Shown: positions 47,293-51,877 of the stretch, piece after piece
How the letters are laid out: each line of letters starts with the position of its first letter
Position numbering within the stretch: the stretch's first letter is position 1
Origin: Ureaplasma sp.
GTDB taxonomy: Bacteria > Bacillota_I > Bacilli_A > Mycoplasmatales > Mycoplasmoidaceae
Direction: 5' to 3'
DNA length: 51,877 bases
NCBI GenBank assembly: GCA_020024695.1
Contig: JAHHTK010000005.1
Location: 1 to 51,877, forward strand
Notes under the pieces: model-generated
The model's database searches: none
Seen by the model: the letters and a program-made list of their open reading frames with translations, nothing else
What the model was told of the DNA's origin: nothing
Made by a program: the position numbers and the translations under genes

Positions 47293-48408
47293 ATGTATCA
47301 AACTGAAATCTTTGATGCAATCTTACAACATGGCACCACTGCCCTTGCTAGCAGTAGTGTGTCAGCCAGCACTGTTGCCATTAACGCCACTATTTTGATG
47401 GTGTTAGCAGTGGGAATTCCAGCTCTATGTGTCGGAATTTTAGCATTATTTAAAATTAAAATTAGTCCTCGAAACTCAATGTATTTATATGCATTTACTT
47501 CAGGATTAATGATTTTATTAGGAACCGTGGGGTTAATTGGTGAAGGGATTGAACACTTACGTGGCTATTTTGAATCCAATGAAGCTACCACTGGTTCGGC
47601 AAGTGAACCCCAAAACGTCGCTATTATTGTCGCTGTTTTAATTGCTGGGGTCTTAGTTGGAATGGGAGCGGTCTTTTTAACCCGACACTTAGTGGTTAGA
47701 AAAGAACGCCTTGAACAACGAATTAGTGCTGACCAAAAAGCCTTAAACCAAATCGGATTAGAACGTTTAGAAAACTGCATTGACGGAGTTTGTGAACACA
47801 GTGATGCTGTTTATAACTACCGTGACCTTGAAAAACGAGAAGCTCGTTTACAAAAATCCAACAAATCCATTGCTATTATCTTAATGTTATCCCATCGTTT
47901 AGTAGACGGGATGTCATTAGGGGTCTTTGCTCCAATCGCTGGGGATGGCATTGCCACCTTTGCTAACTGAGGGATTATTATCGTCTTTGTCTTACATTTA
48001 GTCCCAAGTTCCATGGTCATTTATTTAACTCAATTAGACTTATATAAATCCCGTGGTAAAGCCTATTTATACTCTTTAGCTTTATTATTAGTCTTTGTTC
48101 CATTTATTTATGTAGGAGCCTTTTTAAGTTGAGGAGTAGGTTTAAATGGCCAATTCACTTTCTGAATTATGCCATTCTTATTCACTATTAGTGGTACCAT
48201 CTTATTATTAATGAGTATTCTTGAATTAATTCCTGAATTCATTGATAACCGTAACATGTCTAAAAAACAATGATTAATTACTATCTTATGTTTATCAGCA
48301 GGGATTGTATTATCAATTGCTTTATTAGCAATTCACTCTCACCCAGAAGGGGAAGTTGAAACCCAATCACAAGTGGTAAGAACAATCATGAATGGGATAG
48401 GAATTTAA
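47293..48408 (+). CDS. ZIP family metal transporter
   Basis: A 371-residue protein with about eight membrane helices, starting one base after the rsmH stop. ZIP marks: SHRLVDGMSLGVF (helix 4, His and Asp) and HLVPSSMVIYL (helix 5, where HExPxG is usual, so the Glu is missing). A charged loop between helices 3 and 4 includes CIDGVCEHSD, which could bind metal. Likely substrate Zn2+ or another divalent metal. TGA codons are Trp. AAGGGAA precedes the ATG. Confidence 0.75.
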
Positions 48409-48409
48409 A

Positions 48410-49228
48410 ATGAATGTTTTATTTATTGGGGACATCTTTGGTAAAACAGGGGTACGAGCTGTCGTTGATAGCTTAGCAGAACTCAAACAAGAATATGCTA
48501 TTGATTTAGTGATCGCTAATGGTGAAAACGCTACCCAAGGGTCAGGTATTACTCCCAAAGATTATGAAACTTTAATCAAGGCTGGGGTGGATATTGTCAC
48601 CCTTGGCAACCATGCTTTTGGCCAAGAAAGTATTTTACAAATTATTAATAATACGAATTTAGTCCGTCCGTTAAATTTCTCTGATGATTTTAAATATGCT
48701 CACGAAGGTTATGGATCACGTCTTTTCCAAGTGAAAGATAAAATCGTTCGGGTTACTAATTTGTTAGGTGAATCGGTAGGAAATAAAAAAATGCAAACTA
48801 ACCCATTTTGAGAAATGAGTAATTTGCTTAAAACTACTAAGACCAAAGCAGATTTACATATTGTTGATTTCCACGCTGAATATAGTGGTGAAAAGAATGC
48901 TTTCTTAACTGAATTTGGCGGTCAAGTTTCAGCGGTCATTGGGACTCACACTCACGTACAAACAGCAGATACTAAAATTTATAAAGGAACTGCTTATATT
49001 ACTGATGTGGGGATGACAGGCCCTCATGATGGTATCATTGGAGCTGACCCTCACTATATCTTAGAAAAAGCGAACGGCAATAGTAGTAGTTTTGTCATTG
49101 AAGAAGCTGCTGGTCACTATCAATTAAACGCTGTCTTTATGGCCTTTGATGACCAAACCAATAAAGCCGTCAAAATTCGCAACATCTATCTTATTGAAAA
49201 AGATACTTGTTGTTGCAATGCTGACTAA
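48410..49228 (+). CDS. ymdB: YmdB-type metallophosphoesterase
   Basis: A 272-residue enzyme of the family that hydrolyses 2',3'-cyclic nucleotides. Metal ligands appear in order: GDIFGK (Asp 8), NGENA (Glu/Asn about 39-41), TLGNHAFGQ, DFHAEYSGEK and GTHTHVQTAD. It starts one base after the ZIP gene, in the same operon. The C terminus has an unusual CCCNAD. One TGA (about residue 134) is Trp. Confidence 0.93.
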
Positions 49229-49240
49229 TTCCTTCTTTTA

Positions 49241-49741
49241 TTATTTTTGATAAGTCAATTTATGTTTTACATCATCTAATGCCACAATAATTCCATTACA
49301 TTGTAATTGGAAACTATTGAGGTTCACTAACGATGGTCAATTTGTGTTGGAATCCAACCAAGCATAAATTGGCTTTTTATTTTGTTGATAAGGGTTGAGT
49401 TGAATAAAATAGACTGGGGTAACTATTTCAATCACGGGGTTGTTTAATTTGTTAAGAGCTTGATCAATTTTCTCATCATCATTAGCATAACATGCTTTAA
49501 ATAAAGCGTTGCTCATGTTATATAAATAGTTTTGCTCGTGCACAAAAATATTTAACCGATATGATCGCACATTAGCTAATAATAATTTTCAATCTAAATC
49601 TTTTAAATCAGTTCATTCAATTACTACTCCCCCAAGCATATCAAGGTAATAATTAGTGTCATTTAATTGCAAATAATTGTCAGGGGTTACGGCCACTAAC
49701 ACTTGCACTTTCTTGTTTCAATTTTGATAATCTAACTTCAT
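49241..49741 (-). CDS. Soluble protein of unknown function
   Basis: A 166-residue protein without signal or membrane helix, rich in Asn, Asp and aromatic residues. It converges on ymdB with 12 bases between the stops. Three or four TGA codons are Trp. No family is recognised and no motif stands out. The ATG at 49741 has no strong ribosome site. Confidence 0.65.
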
Positions 49742-49878
49742 ATTTAAATTATAAAAATTCTTACTTTCAGATGCTAATAAGAAAAGAACTTTTTCTTACT
49801 TATAGGTTAATTTAGTACGCTTGCACTGAAATAATTTTTTTGAATTTTTAAAATTTAGTATTTCATTTTTTAACGTAC

Positions 49879-49884
49879 TATAAT
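49879..49884 (+). promoter_or_regulatory. Candidate -10 box for the MATE-like gene
   Basis: TATAAT 36 bases before the TTG start of the transporter. No clear -35 box. Confidence 0.45.
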
Positions 49885-49919
49885 TAAGGAACACATATTA
49901 TATTTGGGAGGTAATAATT

Positions 49920-51563
49920 TTGGAATTATTGACCAAAGAAAGCCAAAAGCAAGCACTAAAATTCAACTTCAAAGAAGTCTGAAAGTGCTATGCAAAAAAC
50001 CATTTTTTTATTGTGTATACTATGATAAACTTCTTCATGCCGTTCTTGTTATCCTTAATTGGGGCTTGCATCACCAATTATGGTACCTTGATCGTCATTG
50101 TTATCGGTTTAACCTCGTCTTTTTTCTCCGTGTTTAACCAATCAGCTATTTTAACCTCAATCGCTGTCTCAATCCAACGCATTCAAGCCATTGGTCATAG
50201 TGAACGGAGTGGGTTTGATTTAGGTTCACAAGTTAGAGCCAATACGATTGCTTCTGCTTTAAGTACAGCAGCTATCTATGGGGTCATTATGACTGTTCTA
50301 TTTGTCTTAACTTGTAGCCTTTATACCAGTTTTTCATCCACCTATCAAAACTTAAATAATTTCTATGATGGTACTATTCGCTTAGGATTAGAATTTATTG
50401 GTATCAGTTGTCCAACCATTTTAATTAACTTTGTTGCTGATATTTTCTTAATTGAAATCTTTATTACTAGTGGTAGTTTTAAATCCACTACTTATTTCTT
50501 AGGCATTACCATCATTCAATTATTGTTAGCAACTGTTTTAGGTTTAAATAGTAGTTTAAACATCATGGGCTTAGGAATTGGAGTGTTAGTGGGTAGTTTA
50601 CTTGGTTTGAGTTTATACGCTATTGACTGCTTCACCCACACCAATTTAATTCGCTTACATGCTAAAGTTGAAAAAGATGAATTAGTAAAAACATTAAAAA
50701 ATACTGCTAAATTTAGTTCCCGTTATATCTTTGGAACTATCTTAAAATCCTTTTTGGTTTTAGGTATTGGGGTTGGATTAGATTTAAAATCTCGTTCCAC
50801 TCTTGGTTCCATGTATTTAACAAGAATCATTTGATATAACGTGATGTATACTTGTGGTTGTTTTGGGGATGCGATTTTATTACAAGCCAACTTTATTAAA
50901 GCTCTTTATCATAATGAATTAGATAAAACCATTTCGTTAATGAATTTCCAAAAGTTCCAAATTACGATGGTGGCCATCATTGAATTCATCATGTTATTAG
51001 CGGCTTGTTTATTAATTCCTTATATTGCTGAAATTTATTTAAGAAATCCAGGGGCAGCAAGCGATGTCTTTGCTCCTATTGGTAACAATGGTTGAATTAT
51101 CAACTCATGATTAAACATTCCATATAACACAATTGGATTAATGCCTGGTCAACCAACCAATTCAATCCAATCAAACGGTTATGTGCCTGGTGGTTCCACC
51201 ACAATGATTTATTTAACCATTTTCTTATGAACTTTAGCAATGACTAAAATCATGACCTTCTCCACCTTCTATTCTAAAAAAGAAAAGAAGAGTACCGTGG
51301 TGATGGCTTACTTAACCCCGTTCTTAATTGTGATGTATGTCGCAGCCATGGGATTAGGTTCTAAGGACTTACAAGGAAGTGTCGGAAACTTCTTTTTTGG
51401 TTTCCAAGGTTTTAGTTTCGCTTTAATGACCGTCGGGGTCTTATTATTTACTGCTGGTATCTTAGCAGTCGTCAAATCCGACAAATTCATTAAGAGTGAT
51501 AAATTCTTACAAATGCACAACCAATATGTCACTGTTAACCAAAACTTACAAAAGAAAGCTTAA
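49920..51563 (+). CDS. Polytopic transporter, MATE-like, TTG start
   Basis: A 547-residue protein with about twelve membrane helices in two similar halves. The first half (FFSVFNQSAILTSIAVSIQR, a polar loop, then GLEFIGISCPTILINF) resembles MATE drug/sodium antiporters in layout, and the second half repeats it (CGCFGDAILLQANFIKALYH). The call is by topology and pattern, not a firm signature. The TTG at 49920 follows GGGAGGT by 7 bases, the best ribosome site in the area; the first ATG, at 50013, would drop 31 residues of a charged N terminus. TGA codons are Trp. Confidence 0.55.
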
Positions 51564-51578
51564 TTTAGCGACCATATA

Positions 51579-51617
51579 AAAATAAGATCTTACAAATTTT
51601 CTGTAAGGTCTTATTTT
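51579..51617 (+). terminator. Terminator after the MATE-like gene
   Basis: About 16-bp stem AAAATAAGATCTTACA / TGTAAGGTCTTATTTT with one wobble and a T-rich end. Confidence 0.85.
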
Positions 51618-51641
51618 CTTTTATCATAGTGAGAATTAAAA

Positions 51642-51670
51642 AATCTTTGGAAAGAAATTTTCCAAAGATT
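51642..51670 (-). terminator. Terminator of the rightmost minus-strand gene
   Basis: Perfect 12-bp stem AATCTTTGGAAA / TTTCCAAAGATT, followed on the minus strand by TTTTTT, 13 bases after the stop codon. Confidence 0.8.
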
Positions 51671-51683
51671 AAGTCTTGAGCAA

Positions 51684-51877
51684 TTAGTCAGTAACTACTT
51701 CAATTAATTGGTCATAATTAGCCAGTTCTGGCTCAATCCCATTTTGATAAACACTCTCAGGGACTAATAACTTTAAGCCATTAATGTGAATTAAATTCAG
51801 AATTCACATTAAATCGTGGAAGTCAACAAACGCATAATCGACTACTTGATTGTTGGCATCCAAAATTAAATAAGCTG
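51684..51877 (-). CDS. 3' end of an unknown gene (start beyond window)
   Basis: The last 64 residues of a minus-strand frame, open to the window edge, containing LILDANNQVVDYAFVDFHDL and ending LIEVVTD. One TGA is Trp. It is followed by a good terminator, which supports a real gene. Too little is visible to name it. Confidence 0.6.

Overview
The window comes from a mollicute (mycoplasma-like) chromosome that reads UGA as tryptophan. It is AT-rich. Most genes longer than a few hundred bases are open only if in-frame TGA is Trp: ktrB carries four such codons, the large lipoprotein and the P-type ATPase several each. Release factor 1 (prfA) is the only release factor seen. The ATP synthase b subunit has a lipoprotein signal, as is typical of mollicutes. 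Arg CGG codons are common, unlike the M. capricolum/M. mycoides group. The species is not decided here. No rRNA, tRNA, CRISPR array, insertion sequence or phage block was recognised.

Layout. 1-4.8 kb: a minus-strand operon with a C39-type ABC exporter whose peptidase-like domain lacks the catalytic Cys motif, a small membrane-anchored protein, a cytosolic unknown and an FtsX-like giant permease cut by the window edge. 4.8-9.7 kb: an acidic repeat-bearing membrane protein, then divergent potassium-uptake genes ktrB and ktrA with a small membrane gene. 9.7-12.5 kb: glpF, a shortened GT2-like gene, a DUF192-like gene and yebC. 12.7-20.7 kb: a 1514-residue surface lipoprotein (low-complexity N terminus, repeated domains, BspA-like leucine-rich C terminus) with a 16-A tract sitting between its -35 and -10 boxes, then a large cation P-type ATPase.

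20.9-29.2 kb: an F1F0 ATP synthase operon (atpI-like, B, E, F, H, A, unknown, G, D, C). A two-helix membrane protein lies between atpA and atpG, and the beta subunit has an acidic N-terminal extension. 29.3-35.0 kb: a tightly packed plus-strand run with a polytopic membrane protein, a degenerate ABC ATPase fused to membrane helices, lysS, an unknown and ispD, meeting degV head-on at the 3' ends. 35.9-40 kb: a tRNA-binding-domain protein, rpmE, prfA, upp, a PQ-loop protein with a Cys/His tail, and a small ORF that becomes visible only when TGA is read as Trp. 40-51.9 kb: a type-2 ferredoxin-NADP reductase, a YwaF-like membrane protein, def, a two-helix coiled protein, der, comEC, rsmH, a ZIP metal transporter, ymdB, an unknown, a MATE-like transporter with a TTG start, and the 3' end of another unknown.

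Genes are packed with 1-47 bp overlaps, and most operons end in clear hairpin-T terminators. The strongest leads are the poly(A) promoter switch upstream of the giant lipoprotein, the degenerate ABC fusion at 30.6 kb, the extra gene inside the ATP synthase operon, and the peptidase-less exporter operon at the left edge.
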